Of a stretch of 64,000 nucleotides of DNA, positions 47,810-56,800 are shown one piece after another. Location of the stretch: positions 1,408,694-1,472,693 of the forward strand of contig JAKLEB010000001.1 of NCBI GenBank assembly GCA_022711765.1, read 5' to 3'. The notes beneath the pieces are model-generated. The model did not search any database. It was given only the letters and a program-made list of their open reading frames with translations, and had not been told where the DNA came from. Made by a program: the position numbers and the translations under genes. Position 1 is the first letter of the stretch. Each line of letters begins with the position of its first letter. This stretch comes from Candidatus Krumholzibacteriota bacterium. Lineage in GTDB: Bacteria > Krumholzibacteriota > Krumholzibacteriia > LZORAL124-64-63.

Positions 47810-48291
47810 GTCTCCTCCTTCCGGCCGGCGCGATCCGACGCGACCCAGATCGCCGCGCAGATCGTCACGGCCACCACCAGCGCCGCGCCCAGGAACACGC
47901 CGAGGTCGGCGGTGAGCAGCCGACCACCGACCTCGGCGGTCAGCGCCCGCGGTCCGGCCGGCGGCGCCGGCCGCCAGTCGACCTGCAGCACGACCCGGTA
48001 GAACGCGGCGAAGACCATGGCCACGAGGACGCCGAGGGCCGCGAGCGACGTCGCGCGCAGCGGCGCCGCCGGCGCCGCGGGAGCATCGCGGACGAGCAGG
48101 AGCGACGCGCCGGCGAGCACGAGCCAGGCGATCGTCGCGAGGTCGGAACCCAGGATCACGAGCAGGCCGCCGGCGGCCACGACCGCGACCGTGAGGCCGC
48201 CGGCCCGGCGCGGCGACCGGCTCGAAAGCGCCGCCAGGCCGGCGCCCGTCATGGCCGCGGCCGCGATCAGGGTCCAGAGGGCGACGATCAT
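47806..48291 (-). CDS. nuoJ: NuoJ-like subunit
   Basis: A 161-aa protein with five helices, the size and topology of NuoJ. The middle helix ATIAWLVLAGASLLLV fits the conserved pi-bulge helix of NuoJ but lacks its Tyr-Val-Gly-Ala motif. The C-terminal segment LLTADLGVFLGAALVVAV aligns with the NuoJ end where an acidic residue precedes the last helix. The start has GGAGG 9 bases upstream, and the gene overlaps nuoK by 4 bp. Confidence 0.72.
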   Translation of the reverse strand: MIVALWTLIAAAAMTGAGLAALSSRSPRRAGGLTVAVVAAGGLLVILGSDLATIAWLVLAGASLLLVRDAPAAPAAPLRATSLAALGVLVAMVFAAFYRVVLQVDWRPAPPAGPRALTAEVGGRLLTADLGVFLGAALVVAVTICAAIWVASDRAGRKEET

Positions 48292-48307
48292 CGCGGGTCA
48301 CCTCCGC

Positions 48308-49147
48308 TCATCGCGCCGCCCCCGAGACCACGAGCCAGATCGCCGACCCCAGGCAGCCGAGCAGGGCGAGCAGCGGCAGCCGGCGGTCCAGAAGACGCGG
48401 ATCGCGCCAGGCGGGCCGCCGCCGCAGGGCGATCACGAGCGCGACCACCGCCAGGGTCTTGACCGTGGTGTGCAGCCAGCCCGCGACGTCGAGCGCCGGC
48501 ACGGCCGCCCACCAGCCGCCGAGGTAGAGGACGACGAAGAGATGTGACAGAACGAGGGGCACTCCGGCGCGCAGCGAGTCCTGGAGCCACCCGTCCCCGG
48601 CCGCGGGCTGCGCCGGCCGCGGCGGCCACAGGACCGCCGTGCTCGCGAGGAACACGATCCCGGCGAGGCACAGGAACGGATCCCGGACGACGAACCAGTT
48701 GGCGATCCCCCCCTGCTGGGCGATGGCCAGGTCCGCGAGCTGCAGGCTCGCCGCGCGCAGGACCACCGGCGCGGCGCTCACGGCGATGGCGAGCAGGCCC
48801 CCCGCGGCCGCGGCCGGCACCACGGCGCCCTGCAGCGCCAGCGAGGTGACCGCGAGAGCGACCAGCCAGAGCAGGCCGGCGTCGAGGTCCGCGGCCGACC
48901 ACGCCGTGCCGACCGGGATGATCGCGGCCGCCGTGACGAGACCGAGCCAGCCGGCGAGCGTGCCCATGCGCGGTCGCCCGGCACGCCGCAGCGCGGCGCT
49001 CAGCTCGCCGGTCGAGACGACGTCCGTGCCCGCGAACCAGGCCGGCGATCGCCGGCGGCAGACCGCGAGGGCCCAGGGCCACCCGAGCAACACCGCGGCG
49101 GCTGCGATGCCCCAGACCAGCGCGCGGAACGGCGCCCCCTCGCTCAC
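48308..49147 (-). CDS. nuoH: NuoH-like subunit lacking quinone-channel acids
   Basis: A 279-aa membrane protein with eight helices; NuoH is about 325. Family landmarks are QLADLAIAQQGG (aligning with MVDIVEAQAGG) and LFVVLYLGGWW (the LFLGGW end of helix 7). The quinone-cavity loop, normally AETNRAPFDLPEAE, aligns by eye with ASTAVLWPPRPAQP, so Glu, Arg, Asp and Glu are all lost. The start is GTG, overlapping the nuoA stop by 4 bp. It is unlikely to form a working quinone chamber in the usual way. Confidence 0.75.
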   Translation of the reverse strand: MSEGAPFRALVWGIAAAAVLLGWPWALAVCRRRSPAWFAGTDVVSTGELSAALRRAGRPRMGTLAGWLGLVTAAAIIPVGTAWSAADLDAGLLWLVALAVTSLALQGAVVPAAAAGGLLAIAVSAAPVVLRAASLQLADLAIAQQGGIANWFVVRDPFLCLAGIVFLASTAVLWPPRPAQPAAGDGWLQDSLRAGVPLVLSHLFVVLYLGGWWAAVPALDVAGWLHTTVKTLAVVALVIALRRRPAWRDPRLLDRRLPLLALLGCLGSAIWLVVSGAAR

Positions 49148-49539
49148 GCGTCGCGCCTTTCGCCGGCCGCGAGCCTGGCCAGCGCCAGCCAGGCCACGAC
49201 GAGGGTCGTTGCGCCGAGCAGCCACCAGCCGAGCAGGCGCCAGCCGAGCGCCGGGTGTGGCCAGAGCTGGCGAACCGCGGCGGCGGTCGGCCAGAGCAGT
49301 AGGACGGCAACGGCGGCGCCCAGGAAGAGGGCGCGGGCCGGCAGGCGGTCGGGATCGGCGCCGGTGGGCGCGCCGGCCGCAGCGGCCGGGCCCGGCTCCG
49401 CCCCGCCGCGGTGGCGGCGCCACCACAGCAGCGCGCAGGCGAGCGACGTCGCGAGCAGAGCCCCTGCGAACGCGGCGGCGAGGGCCGCCAGCTGACCGGC
49501 GGCGCCGGGAGCGATGGGTTGGGGGGCTCCGCTGCTCAT
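49144..49539 (-). CDS. nuoA: NuoA-like subunit
   Basis: A 131-aa three-helix protein and first gene of the run. The ATG has GAGGAG upstream. ALFLGAAVAVLLLWPTAAAV aligns with the NuoA helix FVIFDIEVVFLYPWAVV, losing the conserved Asp and Glu but keeping Trp/Tyr-Pro. The loop contains no Cys where E. coli NuoA has YECG. Divergent from rlmH across 145 bp. Confidence 0.68.
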   Translation of the reverse strand: MSSGAPQPIAPGAAGQLAALAAAFAGALLATSLACALLWWRRHRGGAEPGPAAAAGAPTGADPDRLPARALFLGAAVAVLLLWPTAAAVRQLWPHPALGWRLLGWWLLGATTLVVAWLALARLAAGERRDA

Positions 49540-49636
49540 GGCTCCTCGCTGGCTCGGCGGCGGGTCGGCGAGACCGGACTCTGGTCCATTACACCGATTC
49601 CCGGCCGGCTCCGCAAGCGCCATTCTGGAGCTTCGC

Positions 49637-49665
49637 TTTACGGCGCTTCGCCGCGCGGCTATGGT
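49637..49665 (+). promoter_or_regulatory. rlmH promoter
   Basis: TTTACG (49637-49642) and TATGGT (49660-49665) with a 17-base spacer, ending 19 bases before the rlmH ATG. Confidence 0.45.
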
Positions 49666-49684
49666 CGCCCGCGGAGGTGAGCGC

Positions 49685-50116
49685 ATGATCCGCATCGTCG
49701 CCGTGGGCCGTCTCAAGGACCGGCGCCTCGCGGACCTCGCCGGCGAATACCGGCGGCGGATCCGCCCCCTGGCCGCGCTCGAGGTGGTCGAGCTCAAGGA
49801 CCAGACCCCCGAGCGGGAAAGCCGGCGATTCCTGGACCGCCTCGGCCCGGCGGGCAACGAGGTCATCATCGCCCTGGACGAGCGCGGGGCGTCGATCGAC
49901 TCGCAGGGCCTCGCGCGACTGCTCGGCAGGCACGGAAGCCTGGCGTTCCTGATCGGCGGCGCCGACGGCCTCGCCGATCCGGTGCGCGAGCGCGCGAATC
50001 GACAGCTCAGGCTGTCGCGCTTGACGCTGACCCACGAGTGGGCCAGGGTACTGCTCCTCGAGCAGATCTACCGCGGCCTGAGCATCCTGCGCGGCATGCC
50101 GTATCACCGTGGTTGA
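49685..50116 (+). CDS. rlmH: 23S rRNA pseudouridine-1915 N3-methyltransferase
   Basis: A 143-aa SPOUT methyltransferase that methylates pseudouridine 1915 in helix 69 of 23S rRNA. The trefoil-knot motif LAFLIGGADGL and the C-terminal HEWARVLLLEQIYRG..MPYHRG are diagnostic. The start ATG has GGAGG 7 bases upstream. Length is slightly below the usual 155. Confidence 0.95.
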   Translation: MIRIVAVGRLKDRRLADLAGEYRRRIRPLAALEVVELKDQTPERESRRFLDRLGPAGNEVIIALDERGASIDSQGLARLLGRHGSLAFLIGGADGLADPVRERANRQLRLSRLTLTHEWARVLLLEQIYRGLSILRGMPYHRG

Positions 50117-50125
50117 GCCGAGCTT

Positions 50126-50160
50126 CGCCGCTTTCGCGGCGCGGCCGATTCCCCTATACT
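50126..50160 (+). promoter_or_regulatory. Hairpin and -10-like element before the PEGA gene
   Basis: CGCCGC-TTTC-GCGGCG (50126-50141) can form a hairpin after rlmH. TATACT (50155-50160) is a strong -10, but no good -35 lies 16-18 bases upstream. The PEGA-protein start is 64 bases further on. Confidence 0.35.
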
Positions 50161-50223
50161 TGCCGGCGACCGGCCGGCCCGATCGCCGGCGTCCCGCGGC
50201 TCTCCACGACAGGTGCTGTCCGT

Positions 50224-50964
50224 ATGTTGTCACCCGCCCCGCGTCGAGATCTCCGCATCCTCGTCGTCCTGTCCATGTGCTGTTGCGGTGCCGCGGCCGC
50301 CGCGGCGGCGACCCTGCAGCTCGCCGGTCCGCCGGGCGCCGCCGTCCGTCTCGGCGACCGCGACGTCGGGCTGCTTCCGCTGCCGGGACCGCTCGAGCTG
50401 GCGCCCGGGGTCTACCGGCTCGAGTGTCGCGCCCGCGGCTACGAGGATCTCTCGCAGACGGTCGTCGTGAGCGAGCCGGACAGCTGGCTGCACCTGCGGC
50501 TGCGGCCGCTGCCGCTCAGTCGGAGCCAGGCCGTGTCGAGCAGTCTCCTCTTCGCCGGCCTCGGTCAGTGGTACCAGGGAGCGACGGTACGGGGCTGGGT
50601 CTACCTGCTAGGCGAGAGCGGCGGACTCGTGGCCGCCCTGGCCGGCGAACTGCAGCGGACGAACGACCGCGACGACTACATGAACGCGAAGGCCGCGTAT
50701 GACGCGGCGGTCGCCCCCAACGAGATCGCGTTCTGGCGCGCCCAGGCCGATCAGGCCTATCGCGACATGGACGACATGGCCTCGCTGCGCGACACCGGCC
50801 TCTACGTCGCGGCCGGCGCGTACGTGCTCAGCCTGCTCGATGCGTGGCTCTTGTTCCCGTCCGTGGACATCGGACCCGGCACCGTCGTGCCCGACGCGCA
50901 CGGCGCCGTGCCGGCCGGTCCGACCCTCGCGGGCATCCACGCCGCCGTGACCGTCGGGTTCTGA
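50224..50964 (+). CDS. PEGA-domain protein with DUF5683-like membrane region
   Basis: A 246-aa exported protein. A signal segment (about residues 10-29) is followed by a PEGA-type beta domain (about 30-95, APGVYRLECRARGYEDLSQT). A C-terminal part (100-246) has membrane helices and the QAVSSSLLFAGLGQWYQG pattern of DUF5683. It probably sits in the envelope as a lipid- or peptidoglycan-associated protein. A weak AGGTG site precedes the ATG. The next gene starts 23 bp after its stop. Confidence 0.78.
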   Translation: MLSPAPRRDLRILVVLSMCCCGAAAAAAATLQLAGPPGAAVRLGDRDVGLLPLPGPLELAPGVYRLECRARGYEDLSQTVVVSEPDSWLHLRLRPLPLSRSQAVSSSLLFAGLGQWYQGATVRGWVYLLGESGGLVAALAGELQRTNDRDDYMNAKAAYDAAVAPNEIAFWRAQADQAYRDMDDMASLRDTGLYVAAGAYVLSLLDAWLLFPSVDIGPGTVVPDAHGAVPAGPTLAGIHAAVTVGF

Positions 50965-50987
50965 CCGTGACCAGGAGCGACATAGCG

Positions 50988-52829
50988 ATGAAGCCGAACC
51001 GCCTCTCGCGCTGCCTGACGACGCTCGCGTGCACGCTGCTGTCGATCGCCGCGTTCGTGCCCGGCTGCGCCGACGATCCGGCGGCGCCCGCGTTCGACAA
51101 CCCCTTCGATCCGCGGAACCCCGCGGCCGCCGATCCGCTCGACCTGCGCGCCGTCTACGCCGACGGCAGGGTCACTCTCTCCTGGATCACGCCGCCGGGA
51201 CGCGGGATCACCGGTTACGTCGTCCACTGGGTCTACCTGGACAACAACTACGAGATCGGCCGGCTCACGACGGTGACCGCCGCGATGACCTTCGTCGTCG
51301 AGGAGCCGGTCGCGAACACGATCAACGAGTACCGGGTCCAGGCGCTGGGCGCGAACGGCGCGACCGCCGCGATCAGCCACGTCGTGCCGGCTACGGTGAT
51401 GGTGCCGCCGATCGTCCGCCTCGCGAGCGGTCTCGGGGAAGTCCGTTCGCGCCATCAGGACCTGATCGTGCGCGCCGCCGCGGGCGATTACGCGCAGATC
51501 GATGTCGATGGCGGTTTCACCCAACCCGCGCAGGCCGAGATCCAGGCCGACTCCACCGTGTTCTTCGCCTCGTTCGACCTGGGACCCCGCCCTGGCACCG
51601 CCCCCGCCTGCACCGTGTTCGCCCGAGCGGCGTTCGACCTCGGCGGCGGATTGCCGCCGGCCTGGTCGCTGACCGACACCCTCCCGCTGACGATCAACTT
51701 CGCGCCGACCATCCTGCGGCCGGACTCGACCACGACGGTGGCCGAGCCGCTGACCGACCTCGCGGTGAGCCACGGGGGCGCGGGCGTGGACAGCATGCGC
51801 TTCGGCACGAGCCCCGAGGACGTCGCGGCGGCGCCCTGGCGACCCGGCGCGGCGCTCGCAACCGCTGTCGAACTGCTGGACACCGTTCAGGAGCAGACGG
51901 TCTACGCGGAGTTCCTGGCCGATTTCGGCTTCATCCGCTCGTCGACCCTCGCGCTCGTCGCCGACCCCCTGACCGCCGCGGAGTTCCGCCTCGTCCTGCC
52001 GGGCAACCGGGTGTCGCTGGTCCGCGAGGTCCCGGTCCGCAGCGAAGCCCAGGCGACCGAGATGCGGATCAGCCAGTATCCGGACTTCGCCGGTTCGGCG
52101 TGGGTCCCCTACGCCGACCGGTTTGAGATCGTGCTCGAAGGCGAGCCCGGGCTCAAGGTGATCTACGCGCAGTTCCGCAACCACTGGTACGAATCGCCGA
52201 TCCTCACGGACTTCGTGATCCTGTCCGGCGCGAGCGTGCAGGTCGCCTTCACGCACCCGACCGACGGCCTGATCCTCGAGGGCGGCACGACCATCGACGT
52301 GGCCGGCGTCGCCACCACCTTCGACGGCGACTTCCCGATCACCCGGGTCCAGGTCCATCTGGGCGACGGCTGGCAGGACGCGAACGGCGGCGACAACTGG
52401 GAAGCGGTCTGGGACGTGCCGCGGCTCGCCGCGGACACGACCTGGCCGATCGGCGCCCTGGCGAGAGCCGAGAACGCCGGCGGCGTCTTCTATACCGGCG
52501 TGGCCTGGATCAACGTGACGATCAGCCAGCTCACCGTCGCGATCACGGCGCCCGCCCCCTTCGCCGAGATCGAGCGCGGCACGACCGTCGCGATCGCCGG
52601 GACCGCCACGCCATTTCTCGCGGGGGCGCCGCTCGACTCCGTCGTGGTCGACGCGGCGGGCCAGCGGCTGAGCGCCGCGCCGCCCCTCGACGACTGGACC
52701 GTGGACTGGACGACGCCAGAGGGCGCCGGCACGACGCCGGTTGAGATCACGGCCTGGGTGTACGCCGGCGCGGACAGTCTCAGCGACCGGGTCCAGGTGA
52801 CCCTCGTTGCGCCGGCGCCTGGCCGGTGA
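50988..52829 (+). CDS. Large surface lipoprotein with Ig/FN3-like repeats
   Basis: A 613-aa lipoprotein with lipobox Val-Pro-Gly-Cys (Cys27) and then the tag DNPFDPRNP, seen at the start of many lipoproteins in this group. Fibronectin-III-like segments (GRVTLSWITPPGRGITGYVV near residue 57) and two later Ig-like repeats (near 425 and 520, each with an FDGDFPITRVQVHLGDG or APLDSVVVDAAGQ pattern) follow. No catalytic domain is seen; it likely acts as an adhesin or scaffold. AGGAG lies 10 bases before the ATG. Its 3' end overlaps the convergent gene by 50 bp. Confidence 0.8.
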   Translation: MKPNRLSRCLTTLACTLLSIAAFVPGCADDPAAPAFDNPFDPRNPAAADPLDLRAVYADGRVTLSWITPPGRGITGYVVHWVYLDNNYEIGRLTTVTAAMTFVVEEPVANTINEYRVQALGANGATAAISHVVPATVMVPPIVRLASGLGEVRSRHQDLIVRAAAGDYAQIDVDGGFTQPAQAEIQADSTVFFASFDLGPRPGTAPACTVFARAAFDLGGGLPPAWSLTDTLPLTINFAPTILRPDSTTTVAEPLTDLAVSHGGAGVDSMRFGTSPEDVAAAPWRPGAALATAVELLDTVQEQTVYAEFLADFGFIRSSTLALVADPLTAAEFRLVLPGNRVSLVREVPVRSEAQATEMRISQYPDFAGSAWVPYADRFEIVLEGEPGLKVIYAQFRNHWYESPILTDFVILSGASVQVAFTHPTDGLILEGGTTIDVAGVATTFDGDFPITRVQVHLGDGWQDANGGDNWEAVWDVPRLAADTTWPIGALARAENAGGVFYTGVAWINVTISQLTVAITAPAPFAEIERGTTVAIAGTATPFLAGAPLDSVVVDAAGQRLSAAPPLDDWTVDWTTPEGAGTTPVEITAWVYAGADSLSDRVQVTLVAPAPGR

Positions 52830-53664
52830 GGGAGAAACGCGTGATCACGACGCCGGAATACCGCTCCACCCGCTCGAGGTAGGTGAGGATCGGCACGCTC
52901 ACCACGCCGGTCCGCCCGTACCAGCCTGGCAGCGGCCAGCTCGCCGCGTGCACGAGCAGCGCCGTCGTGTCGTCTCGGATCACGATCCCCACGTGGCCGA
53001 TCACGAGGCCGTGCTCGGCTCGCAGCGCGCGCGCGTCCTTGTCGTCCGGATCGAGCACCAGCCACGCGAGATCGCCCTCGCGCAGCTCCGCCGGGTCGAG
53101 CGCCGTCTCGGGCACGTAGCAGAAGCTGCCCGGCGGGTAGCGCGAGCTGCCGACCAGATCGAGCGCGGCGCCCGTCAACCCGGGAGTGACGTCGGCGCCC
53201 CACCGTCCGCTGCGGACCATGTCCAGGGAGTAGTCGAGGTGCTCGGCCCGGTCGTAGTCGACCTGGCCATCCGGCCCGACCACCTGTTCGGGGTCGGCGC
53301 CGGCGAAGCGAGTCGCGAGCGCGATCCGGACCGCGTCGCGCGCGTCGGCGGCGCGGGCGAGTTCGGTCGTGCGGTAGAGCAGGCTGATGCAGTCCTGCCA
53401 CTTGCCGGCGACCAGCAGTCCCTCGGCCGCGTAGCCTCCCGCCGCGAGACCGAACCGGTACTCGGTCTCGGACCACGCCAGGTACCGCCGGGCCCAGCGA
53501 CCGATCCGCGCCGGGACCGCCAGGTCGCGCTCGGCGGCGAGCACGCTGTCGATCATGGCGGGCGTCATGAGGTCGGGGACCGCGAGGTTGAGCGCGATCG
53601 CCCGGTCCAGCGCCGGCGGCGCGGCGCCGGCGACGGTCAGGGCCAGTACGAGGACGGACAGCAT
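52780..53664 (-). CDS. DUF1460-like (NlpC/P60-type) exported protein
   Basis: A protein of about 294 aa with a signal peptide (about 1-15). The core KWQDCISLLYRTTELA (Cys92) and the later IGHVGIVIRDD with LLVHAASW match the Cys/His arrangement of DUF1460, a peptidoglycan-amidase-like papain fold. The ATG start has a weak site; a TTG 14 codons upstream is possible. It may cleave cell-wall peptides. The last 50 bp overlap the convergent lipoprotein gene. Confidence 0.72.
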   Translation of the reverse strand: MLSVLVLALTVAGAAPPALDRAIALNLAVPDLMTPAMIDSVLAAERDLAVPARIGRWARRYLAWSETEYRFGLAAGGYAAEGLLVAGKWQDCISLLYRTTELARAADARDAVRIALATRFAGADPEQVVGPDGQVDYDRAEHLDYSLDMVRSGRWGADVTPGLTGAALDLVGSSRYPPGSFCYVPETALDPAELREGDLAWLVLDPDDKDARALRAEHGLVIGHVGIVIRDDTTALLVHAASWPLPGWYGRTGVVSVPILTYLERVERYSGVVITRFSLTGQAPAQRGSPGPGR

Positions 53665-53809
53665 CTCGGCGTTCCGCTTCGTTCGGGGAGGTCGCACGTC
53701 GGCCAACGTCAGTGTACCGCCGTCGGTTGCGCCCTGCCAATCTCCCGGCGGCGGGGACCCCGATCGGCGGTCCGGCCGATCGTCGGCGTGGTTTTCGGGA
53801 ATGTCGAGC

Positions 53810-53829
53810 TATATTCCGACTAATATAAT
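53810..53829. promoter_or_regulatory. AT-rich dyad and consensus -10 upstream of the 1035-aa gene
   Basis: TATATT-N6-AATATA (53810-53827) is a perfect 6-bp dyad overlapping a consensus TATAAT at 53824-53829. No -35 is evident. It lies 66 bases before the plus-strand start, in the divergent gap to the DUF1460-like gene. Confidence 0.45.
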
Positions 53830-53894
53830 CTGATTTAACCCCCAGGACCCCCGATCGCCCGGTCCCGGGCGACACGTTCGAAAGGAGCCCCGCC

Positions 53895-56800
53895 ATGCGC
53901 CGCCAGCTCGAGATCACCGTCATCCTGTTCGGCATCGCCGCGGCCCTGGCCCAGCCGGCGTCCGGCGCGCAGCGCGCCCGGCCCGGCGCCGGTCACGACG
54001 GGACCGAGGCCGCGGCCGTCACCGTGGCCGGCCCCGACGACCTGATCCGCGGCAGGTCCGTCGCACCGGCCAAGGCGACCCGCGACACCATCGTCGTCTA
54101 CGGCGGGCAGGGCACCCTGGAAGGCAAGTTCGAGCTCGCCGACGGCAATCCCGACCGCCAGGGCTGGGTCGGCCAGGACTTCACCGTCGTGGACGAGATC
54201 TACTGGCACACCTCGACGTTCCACGCCGCGCACCTCGACCCCGATACGCCGGACAACCACGCCTGGTGGTGCGGGACCGTCTACGAACCCTGCGAACCGG
54301 ACGACAACCCCGAGGGCTACGGCGACGGGTGGGAGCAGCTCCTCGCCTGGACCGGCCCGGTGACCGAGCCCTCGCAACCGGTCACGGTCCGGGTGACGGC
54401 CCGGGTCGCGATCGACACCGAGCCAGGGTACGACTACCTGTTCCTCGAGGTCGTGACCCCGGACGGCTCGCGGCCGATCCTGATCCTGGACTCGTACCAC
54501 GAGCTGCTCATGGTCGACGAGACCTTCGTCGTCGCCCCGGCCGAGTTCAGCGATCCCGCCGGCGAGGTGACGCTCCGGTGGCGCGTCTCCACGGACGGCG
54601 GCTGGTCGGACGTCGACTGCCTCTTCCCCAGCGACTACGGCGCCGCCCAGATCGACAAGATCGTCGTCACCTTCGACCAGGGCGACGGCCCGGTGCAGAT
54701 CGGCCCCGAGGAGACCGCCGAGCCGGGCGCGCCGTCGACCTGGCAAGCCGGCGTCCTGCCAGGGGTCGGCGACTACTCGCAGGTCTGGCCGGACCTCGAG
54801 GAGATCGACCCGTGCTCCGTCGAGCGGTCGCCCCATCTCGCGTTCATCGACGACGGCGTGGTCGTGCCCGGGACCGGCGGCTCGCCCTGCATCACCTGGT
54901 GCTACGGACCCGGCGGCTACGTCGTCAACTCCACGGGCGGCCTGCGCGGCGATGGCGCGATCCTCCACAACGTCGCCTGGTCGCCGCCGATCCCGCTTCC
55001 CGGCGATCCCTCGACCGGCGCCCTCCTGGAGTTCGATGTGTTCACGCACAACGGCACCGTGGTGGCCAACTCGGCCGACATCTTCTGGATCTGGTCCGTG
55101 CGCTCGACCGCGGACCCCACCGGCGCCACGGGCTGGTCGGCGCCTCGCGACCGCAACTTCGTGTACGAGGGCGGTCCCGGCTGGCTCCGCTGGCGCGAGG
55201 AGGTCGGCGACCTGCTCGAGCCCGGCGCGCGGTGGGTCCAGGTCGCCCTCGGCGTGCGCCAGTACTTTTTCATCTTCGGCAACGAGAGCACGCCCGCGCC
55301 GTACTTCGACAACGTCCGGCTGACGTTGCACGCGCCCGACGGTCCGCAGCTCGCGCAGTCGACGCGCTTCCTCGCCCAGGATGCGTTCCCCACGAGCGGC
55401 GCGCTCGACCCCGGCGATCTCGGCGCCGCGAGCGTGCGCTTCGACTGCGCCATCGACGTCGACGCGAGCGCGCCGGTCATCACGGCGGGCGACTCGCTCA
55501 TCCTCTCGGTCCAGCGGTCCGCCCCCGACGCCGTGCTCGATCCGCCGCCTCAGATGCACTACCGGCTCTTCCCCAATCCCCTCTTCGACACCTACCGCAG
55601 CGCCGGCCAGCCGACCGAGGGCGTGGTCGCCGGCGATTCGGTCGGCACCTCGTCCCTCGGCACGACCTTCGCGTTCGACCTCCCGGACGAGGGGTTCGTG
55701 TTCCCCGGCGACGTCGTGCACTACTTCTTCACGGCGACCGAGCGCCGCGGCGCGGAGGTCACGAGCGCGATCATCCCCGCGGACACCGCCGGTTTCGGCC
55801 GCGTGCGCCCCTATGCCGCGCCGCTCGGGCCGGCCTACGACGTCCGGTACGTCTTCCGCGCGCTGCCCGGCTTGCGCTCGACCGATCCCGCGGACCGGCC
55901 GGCCGTCCTCTTCTGGGACCGCTCCGAATCCAGGCTCGAGCGCCAGGCGTGGCAGCTCAGCCTCGCCCAGATCGGCATGCAGGAGGGCGTGGACTACGAC
56001 CTGTTCGCCACGCGCAACCCGAGCGGCATCGAGGCGAACGGCCTGGCCTACACGGGCACGATCGACCTGCTCGCCCCCTACGACCTGATCCTCTTCACGA
56101 ACGGCAACCAGGTGGTCGCCTTCGGCGGGCCCTTCTACCAGTGGGGCGCTCCGAACCCCGCGCCGGACACGGGGCTGCTCGAGGCCTGGCTGAACCTGGG
56201 CGACCGGGCCCTCGCGTTCGCCGGCGACCGCCTCGTCGAGAGTCTGAGCGCGGCCGACAGCGACTTCCTGCAGACCTGGCTCGGCGCCCAGGACGCGCTG
56301 CCGAACCGCTTCCCCGATTACCTCGACGGCCAGCACTCGCCGCCGGTCGTCGCCCTGCCGGACGCGCCGTGGCCGCTGGGCGTCGACGGCTGGATCGCGT
56401 CGGGTTGCGCCGGCAATCGCGGCAACGCGGGCGCCCGGGTGCCCGCCGTGCTGCCCTACGGCCCGAACGCGGCGCGCCTGGCCGGCTACGCCACGCCCGA
56501 TCACGATCCCGATCCGTATCCCTACGCGGCCGCGCTCGTCAACGTCGAGCCGACGTCCGGATCGCGGGTCGTGACCGTCGCCCACGCTCTGCTCCGCGTC
56601 GAGAGCGACCGCTACCATGGTGCGCCGGGCGCACCGCTGCCGGCGCGGGCCCTCCTGCTCGGCGGCATCCTCGCCGGGCTCGGCCAGGCAGGGTCCTCGC
56701 CACCCGTGGGCGCCCCCGACGCGCCCGCGGCCCTCGCCCTGGCGGCCAGACCGAACCCGTTCAACCCTGCGGTCATGATCACCTACGGCGTGCCGCGCGC

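Noticed and set aside
43315..49539. Cluster read as an Mrp antiporter or a membrane-bound hydrogenase
   Set aside because: NuoA-, NuoH- and NuoJ-like proteins and the A-H-J-K-L-M-N order are specific to complex I; no Mrp small subunits or hydrogenase subunits are present.
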